A stretch of DNA of 64,000 bases from Xylogone sp. PMI_703 (Eukaryota > Ascomycota > Leotiomycetes): positions 6,944,001-7,008,000 of the forward strand of contig JAJTUQ010000001.1 of the NCBI GenBank assembly GCA_021399445.1. The letters run 5' to 3'. Below, piece after piece: positions 22,701 to 34,516 of this stretch (its first letter is position 1; each line of letters begins with the position of its first letter). Below the pieces are notes generated by a model, which did not search any database, was not told where the DNA came from, and saw only the letters and a program-made list of their open reading frames with translations. The position numbers and the translations under genes are program-made.

Positions 22701-23954
22701 GCAGAGCACAGAGGTTAGCAATTTATATTTGACGAAGTTTAAAGACCTTACTGTTGGTTTCCAATAATCATTCCAACGGTACCACCAATAAAGAACAAGT
22801 CTGTGAGAAATCCTCCAGAACCGTTTTCCACTACAATTAAGTTAGTTTATGAAAAGAAGGTGCTTCTTTTGGTGGACTTGTCCAAAGAAGTTTTCTCGAC
22901 GGGAAGGTCACTGACTGAAAATACCAACTCCAGGTCCTCCAAGGGGCATCTGGAAATGAATATGCTGTAAACTAGTGGCTTGTGCCACTTGCCAGTGGAT
23001 TCCAGTCGGGTTTCTTTGAAACGGGTAGACATCGTTTGGTGTCATTGCAGTTAAATCCAAGTTGAAGTTGCGCACTTGACGAAAAATGTTATTCTGGTTC
23101 TGGTACCATTGCTCACCACTGGCCAATGGAACATAGAAATCACTGTCAAGAAGAGCAATTCCCTGAAAGTTCGAAGACCCCTTTATAGTAGGTAGCTCAT
23201 TTGGCTATATTAGAGTCAGTAAATGTCTACACGCAGCAGAGACTTTTACGTACATTACCAATCATTAGGGTGTAATAGTACATGACGAGTGGCTTGGGTA
23301 TGAGGTAAGTACCAGGAGGGAAATACACAACAGCCCCTAATTCTGATGTGGAATTGCATGGGGGCGAACAACGTGGAGTATCCGTTCCACCTTGGCTAAT
23401 AGCCAAGTTAATCGCCTGAGATTCCCATTAGCAATTGTATTTTAGACATTGCTTTCCATAATCGGAATGACATCGTTTAAAAAGCAGGTCGAAAGTCTAC
23501 GTACCGCTGTATCATCAGTAACACCGTCTCCTACTGCTCCAAAATTCTTCACATTACGGAACCATGGGTAATTCAGTCCCGCGAGAGGGTGGTCTCCATA
23601 ATCACCCAATTGGGAATACCAAAAATCATCAGACGATTGACTAGCAACATTAGCAGGATTGTTTGTTCTGGAATCGAGGCTAGATGATGAATCGATCTCC
23701 AATGGCGAATTTGGCTGAGTAAAATTCAGCTGAGCCAGCCCATCGACGACAACTGGTTCCTCAACGTTGATGAAAGTGTAATTATCGGGTAAGCCAAATA
23801 TGCCAGCAGGAGGGTGTAGTGTTACATCTGAGGCATCCACAGCTAGAGCACCCCCAGAGGAAGAGGCTACCGGTCTATCAGGAGAGGCAGTAACCACACT
23901 ATTGGAAAGCAAGTGGTAACCAACCACGACACTAAGTGCCGACGGAGTCCACAT
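19758..23954 (-). CDS. GH55 exo-/endo-beta-1,3-glucanase with Cys/Gly- and Thr-rich tail, probably frameshifted
   Basis: Seven exons: 23954-23505, 23415-23254, 23204-22916, 22830-22752, 22594 to about 21478, about 21445-20186, 20110-19758. A signal peptide (hydrophobic run after MWTPSALSVVVG) leads to two pectate-lyase-like beta-helix modules, each opened by a GAxGDGxTDD-type motif: FGAVGDGVTDDTA in the first and FGATGRGISDDSRA in the second. GIFMENGSGGF, IIGNQQFTMRN and VEHFTLYQYQL are family blocks. GH55 enzymes are secreted and cleave beta-1,3-glucan of fungal walls or callose. The C-terminus adds a Thr-rich linker, a Cys/Gly-rich patch (VVGCGVVGCAIFGCGG) and 18-residue repeats. Around 21384 one base is missing: the LLIES frame and the GPTWLYG frame do not join, and the donor of intron 5 is not canonical. 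It may be a pseudogene or a sequence error. Confidence 0.85.
19868..19962. repeat. Tandem repeat, 54-base period, in last GH55 exon
   Basis: Two units of 41+ bases, each starting CCCCAGTATG, sit 54 bases apart and encode the same 18-residue block (VTEGTTHTGG core) twice. The period is a multiple of three, so the frame is kept. Confidence 0.85.
22612..22699. repeat. Imperfect inverted repeat inside GH55 intron 4
   Basis: Arms 22612-22640 and 22671-22699 are 29 bases each, pair at 24 of 29 positions and enclose a 30-base loop; GTGTGGTACA/TGTACCACAC is the perfect inner part. The host intron is 157 nt while the other four clear introns of the gene are 49-90 nt, so the hairpin looks like an insertion. 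Confidence 0.8.
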
Positions 23955-25568
23955 GCTGGAAAAGAACTATTAACAATAAATGGCTATCCACGCCTTTGTA
24001 GCCATCCTCTAGAGTGCCGATCGATGATTTATACATTCCTATGGTAGTGGAGCTTCTATCTCGGAAACGGTCTGAATACCAAACTCTCCGCGATTGCTCG
24101 ATATGCTTCTACTCCATAAGTTATTTTACCGGTGATTGACTTCTGTAATTCTCACGTCAGAAAAAAGAACATCAGACGACGCACACCAGGAAACATGGGA
24201 ACTCATCAATCAGGCGTCATTCTAGCTGTTACTCACTCCACCTGTCTTCCTCTTTCCAGTAATACCCCCCCTAATACCGTTTTTTGACGCACAATTTGTC
24301 GAATAAAATTATCAGGTCCCTCGTATTGTAAGTCGAGGCTCTTCTTTTTGAGGGTGTTTTTGCCTGTTAAATGGACCGATTAGACGGATATGCCGGATTA
24401 CTCAACGAGGTTATTCATGGCCGTACGTCCTTAGCAGTCAATAACAGTAAGATCGCATAATCAGATAATTGTACCTAGGTTAGTTAGAGAGAATAAGCTC
24501 CCCACTGTAGCCGGATTAATGTGTCAAAAGAAGCAATTGCCAAGGCTTACGAGTTGTCTAAAATTAAATAGGACGCCTAAAAAACCCCTCGTACGATACT
24601 TCCTATGCGCTTGTAGTAAGCTGTCTCTTATGCTCTTGTTCACCCATTAAACCCTAGATTTTTAGGTTCTTCAGACAGCAAACTCGTCTGTCCAATTATA
24701 TTCCTCTTTTTGTCTTGAATATCTAATAAACATAGCCGAAAATACTTTCATACAGGCCCTATTAAACCACAGCAGCGCACTATTACTTAAAGCGGAACTT
24801 ATCCATATAATTCCACGGCAGAGCACAGACGTCGAATGGTGGTTTAATCGGGCTTGTAGTAAAGTATGTGGCAACAACGCTAAGATAGGACTTTATCGGA
24901 CCCCGCCTAATAAGCTTATGCGCCCCACCCCGTCTCCCCCTACTTGCCCTTGCATCGAATCCGCATCACAATGCAGCCAAGTTAGTACTGCAGAATCTAA
25001 AATACTTTCTTCTTCAACTTCAGATGGAAGTTAGCGACTAGCTCAAGCTTACTTCGGTGAGCCGCCCAAATGTAGTAAAGCTGCTCACTAGCAATCTTAC
25101 GCTTCTATACTCGCTTCATACATTTGCGAAGTAAACCAGGGATATGGAGTATGCATGGTCTGATTATTTTCATTTACTGATATATACAGTAAATATTATG
25201 AATAACAATACACAAGCCGGTCAATTAGCTATAGAGGTCAAAATCACTCACATTGAGGCTCTTACATAATACCAAAAACACGCTGTGGCTAACTATATCT
25301 GGAGCCAAACGGCGTCTTTAGTTACTACTCAGTCACCAAGCTCTATCGTATTTATAATGAACGGCCCCGAACTCAAGGAATATAAAGAGCAACATAGGCT
25401 TCCCATAAAAGCACTCTCACACCTCTACTGCTAAATCTCGCGCATTTTACTCCTTGACTTAGAGGCTCTTCCGAGCAATACCCTCGCCATGCATCTTTTG
25501 TATTGGCTTCTTCTTTTGCCTTTAGACTACGCACTCGGATATAGCGTCCAAGTCCAATCAGTAGGTAA
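23955..25568. other. Intergenic, upstream of GH55
   Basis: AT-rich with a short GC-rich island near 24900-24960 (CCCCGCCTAATAAGC then GCGCCCCACCCCG). Small ORFs such as 24671-24877 (minus) show no recognised motif. The first part should hold the GH55 promoter. Confidence 0.5.
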
Positions 25569-26455
25569 TCCGCGGGTTCAATTGCCTCTATCCAATCCAG
25601 CACTGAGCTTCTACCGCCATACCTCAGTGTCACCGCTGTCACCTTCCACTACGAATATGACGGGGCAGCAAATGATGTACCGCAAGTGTCAGCTGGGCTA
25701 GCAGCAATGCAGTTCATCTTCCAGCAGTACAATTTCAGGGTTTTTGATGTAGCCATCCCCAAATCTTCCAGTGCAAACGCACAAGCGTTCGTTGAAAGTC
25801 AAGTCCGATCATTTCTTAATGGATTACTTTCAATCGGATCTCTTCTCATAATTGTGTATGGTGGGCATGGGGGTCGGGGTGGTACCTAGACAGCGTAAGT
25901 GATGCTTCAAAATGTTGAAGCAACTTCACCGTCATCTACAAAGAATAAAACAGATGTACTGACATTTTTCTATCCAACAGCGATTCAGTCTCTGGTCAAT
26001 CTATCTCGGTTGACTGGAACAGCATTGATACCAATATTATTGCTTCCAGTGGCGTTGATTGCTTACAAATTATCGACTCCTGTTATTCTGCAGGATTCCT
26101 TCCTCAGACTGGAGAAGTGAGTCCAGCATCATGGAATGGGCGTGGAGCTTTCAGCGTCATCGCATCAGCTAGCACAACTTCCGTAGCTGGAGTCAACCAA
26201 CTGGCATTCACTAAAGCAGTTATCCATACATTGGCACCTGCTGACGGCCAGCTCCCATCCAACTTCACAGCAGGCAGCCTTTTTGATGCCCTTCCTATAC
26301 CAGGCGTACCTTTTGCGCAACTCATCCGAGATTCAGGATTGGTCAATGCTCTGATATCAGAATCATATATCCCAGAGTTCTTGGAGTTGGCAACTTCCAT
26401 CACTGTTCCCCTGTTCAAAATTGCTCCACTGAGCTGTTCCATACTGCCACTGTAG
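25569..26455 (+). pseudogene. Caspase-like (peptidase C14 fold) gene remnant
   Basis: Frame open from 25569, exon 1 to about 25894, an 86-nt intron (25895-25980) and exon 2 to the stop at 26453-26455. The deduced ~265 residues contain LLIIVYGGHGGRGG, with the catalytic-type His, and DCLQIIDSCYSAG, with the catalytic-type Cys, both after hydrophobic beta-strands as in caspase/metacaspase folds. AFSVIASAS and FTKAVIHTL are further family-like blocks. Two lesions are visible: there is no ATG in frame before a TAA at 25566, so the N-terminal strand region is missing, and a TAG at 25887-25889 interrupts the frame just before the intron. CAG to TAG is a one-step C-to-T change of the RIP type. A functional short protein from exon 2 alone is unlikely. 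Fungal orphan caspase-like genes are often tied to cell-death or non-self loci. Confidence 0.6.
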
Positions 26456-27353
26456 ATTCACGTCCACCTCTCGTTTTATCAATACACGGCAGTTGGTAAT
26501 AATCTACTGCTCAGCATGCTAGGCTATAGAATTTAAATTGATGGAGAGGTCAATTACAGGGTGCTATGGGTTCTCAGACTAGATGTATATATAAGCCAAT
26601 TCCATCACGTCTGTCAAGATAGAATCACAAACGGAAATAATATCTTTTATCGTATTCTTTTTGTTCGCACTGTCTCGCGATTTCGTTTCCAGTAAAATCT
26701 TATGCCTAGCTTCAAAAGGATAGAAGATTATCTCTTTTGCTGGGGTGCCGCCACCATTATCATGAGTGGAGATAACTGAAAGTCAAAAGTGAGAGAGGGA
26801 TATATACACATATATCATATAATATTTTTCAAGGTAATAATATAACATAGTTAGGCAAGGCAGAAAACTTGCCGGACTTATTCCATTATATGCTGAAAAG
26901 AATTCTCATACGGAGGAGCTTGGTCAAACATTCAGCAGCGGTAAGCAACTTTTCGGTACCACGTGAGAAAGTCAGTTTTTCGTGACCTCCATACCATAAC
27001 CTTGACCAGAAAAGATAGGTAACACCTTTAGAGCTAGGATACTCGCTGCCCTGCTATTGCTTTCAGCACATTTCCTCTCCGTTTCTCATAAATAACAAGC
27101 CTCCGGCTGCGATTGTAGCTACAGACAGAATTCAGAGAAGCTGGATGCAGTATAAGTATATGATTTCAGAAGATCATAGTAATTCATTCACTATTATGTA
27201 AAAAGCAGATTAGATGGTCACGATAGCGACTATCTTAAGAGGAACGAATTGCCAAATATGTGAAGGCTTCAAACATTTCATTAGCGATATCATAGCGTAT
27301 TCTGATTATGCACTCTCTGTAATAATTATACTCTTTTAATCTATATCATACCC
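26456..27353. other. Intergenic, convergent
   Basis: AT-rich spacer between the caspase-like remnant and the 3' end of the permease gene. Nothing recognisable. Confidence 0.5.
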
Positions 27354-29264
27354 TTAGCCTCTTGACTTTCTCCAGAACTTCCACCAACTACCCCCTTCTT
27401 CATTGGGGGCTCTCTTGGAACGACCATCTCTTCCTTTCATGCGCCAGAAATAAAGTGGCACTCCAGCAATAATGAAACCGACAACAATAAGAGTCTGGAG
27501 CGGTTGCGAAAAGACCGCTCGACTAAGCAAGAACAAGCTTACGCAGCAGAAAATAATGGGTGTGGTGATCCATGTTCGATAAGGTCGCTCCAAATTTGGC
27601 TCCTTAACCCGAAGAACAATGAGTCCGAGGACAGTAAGGAAGTAGAAGGAATAGCCAGCCACGCCATAAAAGGTAAGGAGAGTGGAAAACTCGCCAACTA
27701 TGATATAGCCAGTTGTCATGGCTGCATTCAAGATCATAGCATTGATAGGAGTGAAAAAGAGGCCAGTGTCCTCATCCCCTACGAGTCGCGCCAAACGTTT
27801 CGAGCCCCATGAGCGTGTTCTTGTGTGGGTGAGCGAAGGCTGAGTTTCGCCACTAGAACCAAATCCAATCTTCCCAAATAGAGCTGGGATGAAGCCTTCT
27901 TTGCCTGCCATATAGACAAGACGGCCGCTTGTAAATGTAGTAGCATTCAATGCACCAAAACAACTAGCACTAACTATGAGGGCTAGGATAAGGGCGCCAA
28001 CCCGACCAAACACTTTGTTGCCAAACATGACGGCAACGGTATTCGTAGAGTTTAGAACCGTTATTGGAAGAACGAAGAAATAGGCGACGTTTGCTAAGAG
28101 ATATGACAGAATAACAAGAGGCATAGCCGTGTGAATTACTCGTGGGAGATCACGAGTTGGATTGCGAAACTCTCCAACAACATAATTTGTCTTGATAGCA
28201 TTGTTAGCACCCTCAATCAATAAGAAAAGAAGCAAATTCCTTACATTGTCCCATCCATCAAATGCCCAGAGGCCAGCGTAGAGTGCAACGGCCCAAGCAG
28301 AGGCACTCGTACTAGTTCCTTCGAACCACCCCTTTGTCTTCCAATCCTGATTCGCTATGCCAGACGTCGAAAATCCAGTAGCTGCCACAACAATACCAAT
28401 TACCGCAACTCCAAGCAATGCAATAAATTTCATAAACATGAATACATCTCCTATCCTCGTCGCCAGCTTCGTAGATACGCAATTCATAAAAGTAACCGTG
28501 AAAAGACCGATTAATGCAACAGATTTGTTGATCCAGGGATTTATGCTCTCTGCCTCAGCGCCAATGAATGTCCTAACAAGATACTCCCCCATGATAATTG
28601 AGATAATGGCCGCGCTGCCTGGCTTTAGGACAACGACGGCGCACCACGTGAAAAGAAACCCAGCCAAATCACCAAATATTTTCGAAAGATACACCTGTGC
28701 ACCACCATTGAGGGGTATAGCACCTCCCAATTCCGCATAACTTGCCGCTCCCGTCCAGGCCAGCACGCCCGCAATGACCCAAACTATCAATGACGCACCA
28801 GGCGACCCAGCATTGGCATTGACCTGGCTGGGAGAAGAGAAGATCCCCGATCCAATGATCAGTCCAACGATTAATGACAATCCATTCAAATATGTCAACG
28901 ATTTATGCTTTTCCAGCGATCCTCCACCCAACGCCGTTTGTCCGTTCGAAGCTGAGATAGGAGCCCCAATTGGCGCATAGCCATGAGCCCCTTGGGTTGA
29001 CGAAAGAGGGAAGAGGTTTCCCGTGAAATCAAATGCGGAGGAAACGGAAAAAGTTCGACCGTGTCCTGGTCTTGAGCTGCTCGCTGGGTTACGGTCATCA
29101 AGAGGATCGTCGTCTTCGAAGGAGAGTTTCCGGGAAGAGGAGACACCAGCGGAAGATGAAACCGAAGAAGTCGAAGTTCGGGGGCCGTGGGAGCTAGAGG
29201 CCAGGCTTGCGAGCTCTAGAGAGTCACGCGCAGATGGGAGAAGGGTAGATGTATTGCGCGCCAT
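27354..29264 (-). CDS. LAT-type amino-acid permease (APC superfamily)
   Basis: Two exons (29264-28245, 28190-27354) give 618 aa. A ~130-residue Ser-rich cytosolic N-terminus is followed by 12 predicted helices. TM1 carries GLIIGSGIFSSPSQV, the substrate-binding GSG of APC transporters; GGAIPLNGGAQVYL, GWDN and NYVVGEFRNPTRDLPR are typical of the L-type amino-acid transporter/low-affinity methionine permease group. It should import neutral amino acids across the plasma membrane. A 54-nt segment at 28191-28244 reads through in frame but has GTAAGG...GCTAAC...AAG intron signals and interrupts the conserved GWDN-TNYVVGEF block, so I call it an intron. The in-frame codon at 29297 is GTG; the first ATG is 29264. 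Head to head with the LeuRS gene. Confidence 0.9.
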   Translation of the reverse strand: MARNTSTLLPSARDSLELASLASSSHGPRTSTSSVSSSAGVSSSRKLSFEDDDPLDDRNPASSSRPGHGRTFSVSSAFDFTGNLFPLSSTQGAHGYAPIGAPISASNGQTALGGGSLEKHKSLTYLNGLSLIVGLIIGSGIFSSPSQVNANAGSPGASLIVWVIAGVLAWTGAASYAELGGAIPLNGGAQVYLSKIFGDLAGFLFTWCAVVVLKPGSAAIISIIMGEYLVRTFIGAEAESINPWINKSVALIGLFTVTFMNCVSTKLATRIGDVFMFMKFIALLGVAVIGIVVAATGFSTSGIANQDWKTKGWFEGTSTSASAWAVALYAGLWAFDGWDNVRNLLLFLLIEGANNAIKTNYVVGEFRNPTRDLPRVIHTAMPLVILSYLLANVAYFFVLPITVLNSTNTVAVMFGNKVFGRVGALILALIVSASCFGALNATTFTSGRLVYMAGKEGFIPALFGKIGFGSSGETQPSLTHTRTRSWGSKRLARLVGDEDTGLFFTPINAMILNAAMTTGYIIVGEFSTLLTFYGVAGYSFYFLTVLGLIVLRVKEPNLERPYRTWITTPIIFCCVSLFLLSRAVFSQPLQTLIVVGFIIAGVPLYFWRMKGRDGRSKRAPNEEGGSWWKFWRKSRG

Positions 29265-29687
29265 GATGATAAAGAAGCTGTTCTGTTCTACATCCACATC
29301 CTGCAGGCACTTTTAGAAAGGGGGCGGTGCTGTAGAAAGCGTAATCAGCTCCTCTGGGGACGTCTAGCTGCCTTAGATAAATTGAGGTCGTCTTCATTCA
29401 ATGTTGCGCAAATCTAATTCGGGCAGTGCAGTAATGGTAGAGGAAGACACCGGAGGTGTAGTAGTGTATAGAATTCCAAGAACGAATGTGAGACGTGGAT
29501 GTTTAAGGTTAAAGCCTCTTCTGGCGCGCTCTCCCAGATCTATGATGGCACTGGCCCAAGGAACGCCCTCTGGCACGTGCGTCGGAGAATTTCTGGCGAG
29601 GCTTCGACCAACAACAGCCTTATAATTTTCCAAAATACGGATGTACACGGTTGACTATCAACAGCGTGACGATGTTGAAATCGGACA
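29265..29687. promoter_or_regulatory. Divergent promoter region, permease/LeuRS
   Basis: A 423-bp spacer between two divergent starts; it must hold both promoters. No clear TATA box seen. Confidence 0.5.
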
Positions 29688-32661
29688 ATGAGAACGTTAA
29701 ATGCCAGATACCTCCGGCGGGTATGCCCTTCCATGGCTCCAAACTCACTCTATTGCGGTAGTATGCCCAAGCTATTCATAACCCAGCTCTCTCGCAATGG
29801 TCGTCCCACGTTCATAGCTCGGCGGGGCTATGCTACAGCAGATTCGAGATTAGACCTCGTCAGGCTGGATGCGAAATGGCAAAAGAGATGGGAGGAACGC
29901 AATTCACGAACCACTCCAAATGCGAGCAAGATTGGCAATGGACAGCAAAAATACGTCCTGCCCATGTTTCCTTATCCATCAGGCGATCTCCACCTCGGCC
30001 ATCTTCGAGTATACACAATCTCTGATACGGTAGCACGCTTTCAAGCTATGCAAGGCTATGATATTATGCATCCTATTGGGTTTGATGCTTTTGGGTTGCC
30101 AGCAGAAAATGCTGCGATTGAACGTGGAACTGATCCGGCAATATGGACCCAACAAAATATGGAGAAGATGAGAGCTGGATTCAGATCTGTCAACGCGCAT
30201 TGGGACTGGGACAGAGTCAGTAATTTCATGGACTCTATACGGCTTCGCTTACCTGTGTAATTAGGAATTGTCAACCTGCGATCCGAGTTTCTATAAGCAT
30301 ACACAGCGAATCTTTCTTCTTCTTCACGAGCGTGGTTTAGCGTATCAGGCAATATCCAAAGTCAACTACGATCCTATAGATAAAACAGTCCTGGCAAATG
30401 AGCAAGTCGACGCGAATGGCAGATCCTGGAGATCAGGGGCGAAAGTCGAACAAAGGGAATTAAAGCAGTGGTTCCTGAAAATATCGGAGTTCCGAGACGC
30501 CCTTCTGGACGATATAGAATACTTGTCAAAAGATGCAAAATGGCCAGAGAGGGTTCTGACTATGCAGAAGAATTGGATTGGAAAATCAGTGGGTGCGAAA
30601 GTTCAATTTCCTACTCTAGCTTACGGTCAGAGTACACATGGAGCAATTGAGGTTTTCACAACAAGGCCAGATACTCTGTTTGGAGTCCAGTATATTGCGC
30701 TTTCTTCTGATCACCCGATTGTGCGGGAGCTTTCAAAAAGAGATTTTGAACTTGAGGCATTCCTTGATACAATCCCTGCGCTCCCCAGTGACTCGAAGAT
30801 CGGATACCTTCTGCCTGATGTCCGCGCTATTAATCCATTGGCATACGATGAGAAGACACCTGATGCAACAAAAGCATCTATCCCTATTTATGTTGCACCA
30901 TACGTCCTTGGAGACTATGGGCATGGTGCAGTGATGGGTGTTCCAGGACACGATATTCGTGATCATCATTTCTGGAAACACAATAGGGGAGCCGACCCTA
31001 TCAGGACGGTTATATCTGGTACCCCGGATGAAGCTACCGTCACATTTGCACCAGAATCAGAACTCTTTACAAATCATGGCACACTCACTGAATCCTGTGG
31101 GCCATATGCTGGACAGACTACTGCAGAGGCGACAGAGAACATCATCAAGATGCTCGAAGCCAACAACTTGGGAACGAGGGCCGAGACATGGCGCCTGCGA
31201 GATTGGTTGATAAGTCGACAACGATATTGGGGAACTCCTATCCCAATCATCCATTGTGATAGTTGTGGTCCTGTTCCTGTCCCTGAGGAAGAACTTCCAG
31301 TAGAACTGCCAAATGTAGAATCTCATTGGCTCAAGGGTAGAGCTGGTAATCCGCTCGAGACCGCTCATGACTGGGTTAATGTATCCTGCCCAAAGTGCCA
31401 CGCCCCAGCAAAACGAGATACAGATACAATGGATACGTTTGTGGATTCCAGTTGGTATTTCATGCGATTTCCGGACTCCAAGAACAAGGACTTACCTTTC
31501 TCTCCTGAATCAGCAGCTACATGGATGCCTGTAGACTGCTACGTTGGTGGTGTGGAACACGCTATTCTCCATTTACTCTATTCCCGCTTTATCACAAAAT
31601 TCCTAGCAACTACATCCCTCTGGCCAGCAGATGCCAAGTTAGATGCTCCCGTCGAACCTTTCAAGCAAGTTCTCACACAAGGAATGGTTCACGGTAAAAC
31701 GTATTCAGATACCGTAACCGGAAAATTTCTAAAACCCTCAGAGGTCGACCTATCTAATCCTTCAAAACCTATAGTAATTGCCACTGGAGAAGCCGCGAAT
31801 GTAAGCTACGAGAAGATGTCGAAATCGAAATACAATGGTGTTCCACTTGGAGACTGTCTCTCAAAATATGGCGCCGATGCAACGAGGGCTCATATGCTCT
31901 TTCAGGCACCTGTTACAGAGGTACTAGAGTGGGATGAAGAAAGAATAGCTGGAATTACAAGATGGCTCAGGAGACTTCACGACTTTGTTCAACAAAAAGT
32001 CAATGTGTGGGAGAAGCTACAGAATAGTGCAGAGCCATTCAATGCAGAAAGCTACTTTACCGATACCCAGAAGGCTCTCGCAGAAAATAAAGATGAGAAA
32101 TTAGTTGCATTCGAAGCAAACAAAGCGTTGTGGCATGCGGTTCAACTTACAATCCTCAGCGTTACCGAGTCGTATGGGAGAAGCTACTCTCTAAATACTG
32201 TAGTTTCAGACCTGATGAGCCTCACAAACACGATAATTGACACTGCCTCTCTGCAAGACCCTCTCATCCAACTTCACGCCACGCAGACGCTTCTCCAAAT
32301 GATGGCGCCAATAACCCCCGCCTTCGCCGAAGAGTGCTGGGAAATCATTGCCTCATCCCTTCATCAAGCTCCCACGTCAGTCTTTGATCACTTGTTCCCA
32401 CAATCAGATGGCACCCTTGAGATGCTAGCACCAAGCACTCAACCTTGCGCTGTGCAAATCAATGGGAAGCTCAAATTTGCAGTTGATATCCCCATCCCTC
32501 CAGCTGAGCTAAGCGGTAATGAGTTATCAAGTTGGGTCACTGAGCAGTTATTACGTACTGAAGAGGGTAAGACACGGCTAGGTGGAGGACGATTTGATGT
32601 TAAGAAGGCGAGGAAAGTCATCGTCGTTCGGGGAGGGAAGACGATAAACTTTGTACTATAA
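29688..32661 (+). CDS. NAM2: Leucyl-tRNA synthetase, mitochondrial
   Basis: Two exons (29688-30215, 30265-32661; 49-nt intron) give 974 aa, close to the usual size of fungal mitochondrial LeuRS. It charges mitochondrial tRNA-Leu. The class I signature HLGH follows MFPYPSG near residue 90; [16 protein letters not shown] and NWIGKS are LeuRS blocks; residues ~240-430 form the CP1 editing insertion ([12 protein letters not shown] at its entry); [13 protein letters not shown] and KMSKSKYNG (near 690) complete the active site, and an anticodon-binding helical domain ends the protein. The N-terminus is basic and Ser/Arg-rich (RYLRRVCPS...), as expected of a mitochondrial targeting peptide, and the sequence is of the bacterial/organellar LeuRS type rather than cytosolic. 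The yeast homologue NAM2 also helps splice group I introns; that role is not implied here. Confidence 0.96.
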
Positions 32662-33189
32662 GAAAAGGTTGCATTTGAGAAGGCTTGGGCATTCTGTATT
32701 ATTAGGAAGCATAGCGTTGCATTGCACTACATGACATTGCATGGTGGTGATCGCATACCCCTCTCTATAGAAGAATTGCAGAATAGAAGAAATCCATGAC
32801 ACACTATCTCAGGAGCAGTCTTGAAGTAGAATATATCACACCTCATCCAAGGGACAGCGTTTGCTTAGTAAATGCCGTGAGGCTTACAAAGTCTGAATCG
32901 TGAGATAATGAAACATAGTTTAGATTATTTTCAGTATTATTATTAAGCGTTATAGCAATATCATACATACACATCCACTGACCCTCTTTACATTGCCCCT
33001 TTTCCCTAAGCCCACCATTTCCGATCCGCCACCCTTTACCTCAATAATGTAGCCCTATAGCAAAAGGCCCCAAGCCGACTAATGATTATGAAAATAAAAA
33101 CACAGCATGTCTCTCAAAAGACTGGTATTTCTCCTCAAAAGATCCAGGAGATGTATTGTACAAAATTCAAGAAAATAAACAAAGACCGC
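32662..33189. other. Intergenic, convergent
   Basis: 3' flanks of the LeuRS and MARVEL genes; AT-rich, nothing recognised. Confidence 0.5.
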
Positions 33190-34516
33190 CTAGTATCTCC
33201 TACCAGTATCCATTTCTGCAACTGGACTCACAGCATCGTTCGCTGTTGCAGAGTAATACAGAGGCTGATTACCGTATGATCCCGTCTGATTGTATGAGCC
33301 TGTGTGCCCGCCTTCAAGGTCATTGCCACCAGTAACACCGTATTCTTGTGCTCCATGTTGCCCTTGCGTTGGTCTATGTGGAGTGTAGTCTGATCCAGGT
33401 GTCACTCTTCCAGACCCAGGCGCGTAGCTCTTTTGGTTATAACCATAGCCAGTGTCTTCATGCCCGTGGCCTCTTGTTGCATAATCGTGGCCCGCATATC
33501 CTGCCCCCGCTCCTGCTGCAGCTGCAAGGCCAGCCTTAGTTGTAGTGCCTGTATGTCCAGTAGTTTGTCCAGCCGTCCCTGTACCAACTCCCGTCCCCAT
33601 GCCTGCGCCTGTGGTGGTAGCGTAGGCTGGGTGATTGCGTGGTGTAGAGGGTCTACCATACTTCTGGTAGCTGGGATTATCGTCATTGACCATCTTGTGC
33701 GTGGTACTGCCATATGTATTGGGTTCATTCACAGCAGTGGCTTCTGAATTGTAAGATTGTCGCACATCGGACGGAGTGGTATGCGCGGGAAGGGAATCTG
33801 GATTTTTCTCTGCTGCAAAAGCTCCTGCTGCTGCTCCAGCCGCTGCTCTGCGTCCAGTAAGGCGTTGCCATAATGATCGTCGAGGCCGTCTGCCTGATGT
33901 GTAGTTGTTTGCTGGTGACGGACCAAAAGCGCGCTCACGGCGACGACGGCGGATGAGGAGCAATTCAGTAAGAAGAGCTAAGAGGAAGAGTCCACTTGAA
34001 AATAGTCAGTATCTAAGACTTCATAAGAATATCAATTTAGAAAAAGGCTTACATCGCAACAATAGAAACTGCAAAACAGGCCTTCTCCAATCTGCATGCG
34101 GTACGCAAGCTCGGTAGGCCGTTATATTCTGATGGCCGGTTGTTCTGGTTGACGTTGCCTGATCCAAAGGGCGTCTGAACGTATCCTGTGCAGCTCCTGC
34201 CTCTTCTAAACTCCCAAGCAAGATAAATAAAGGCGCCGATAAACAAGATATCCAGGATGATAGCAATGCTAGAGAAGAGTGCCATGCCCGCTAGGAAACA
34301 TAGGAGGAGGAGGCCGATGAGTGAATATAATGCTGCAGCCCCCGAGATGCCTTCTACAGCTCGGGTCCATAACGGAACGTGCAGACCACGACCATGGTGA
34401 TTTAGTCTAGTAATGAAGTAGGCGAATATGCCGAGGATAAGGATGGAACAAAGAAAGATGAGACATCGGATGAGCCATTGGAGGGTTTTGAGAGCAAAAC
34501 CACCGCCCTTGGCCAT
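33190..34516 (-). CDS. MARVEL-domain membrane protein
   Basis: Two exons (34516-34053, 33994-33190; 58-nt intron with CTGAC branch point) give 422 aa. Four hydrophobic helices fill residues ~10-190: LIRCLIFLCSILILGIFAYF, ALYSLIGLLLLCFLAG, IAIILDILFIGAFIYLAWEF and, across the splice site, a last one ending in LLALLTELLLI. This is the MARVEL four-helix arrangement, found in proteins of membrane apposition and eisosome-like domains. A RRRRRER stop-transfer cluster then opens a ~230-residue cytosolic tail rich in Gly, Thr, Tyr and His (GTGVGTGTAGQTTGHTG, GYAGHDYATRGHGHE). The tail is probably disordered. A stretch of basic residues and Ala (RRAAAGAAAG) precedes it. Exact function is unknown. Confidence 0.82.

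Noticed and set aside
24371..24460. Short plus-strand frame beginning MDRLDGYAGLLNEV
   Set aside because: Reads like a protein start but ends after 29 codons and no continuation by splicing was found; possibly a relic, not supportable.
29265..29297. Longer start for the permease
   Set aside because: The codon at 29297 is GTG; the first ATG, in good context, is at 29264.
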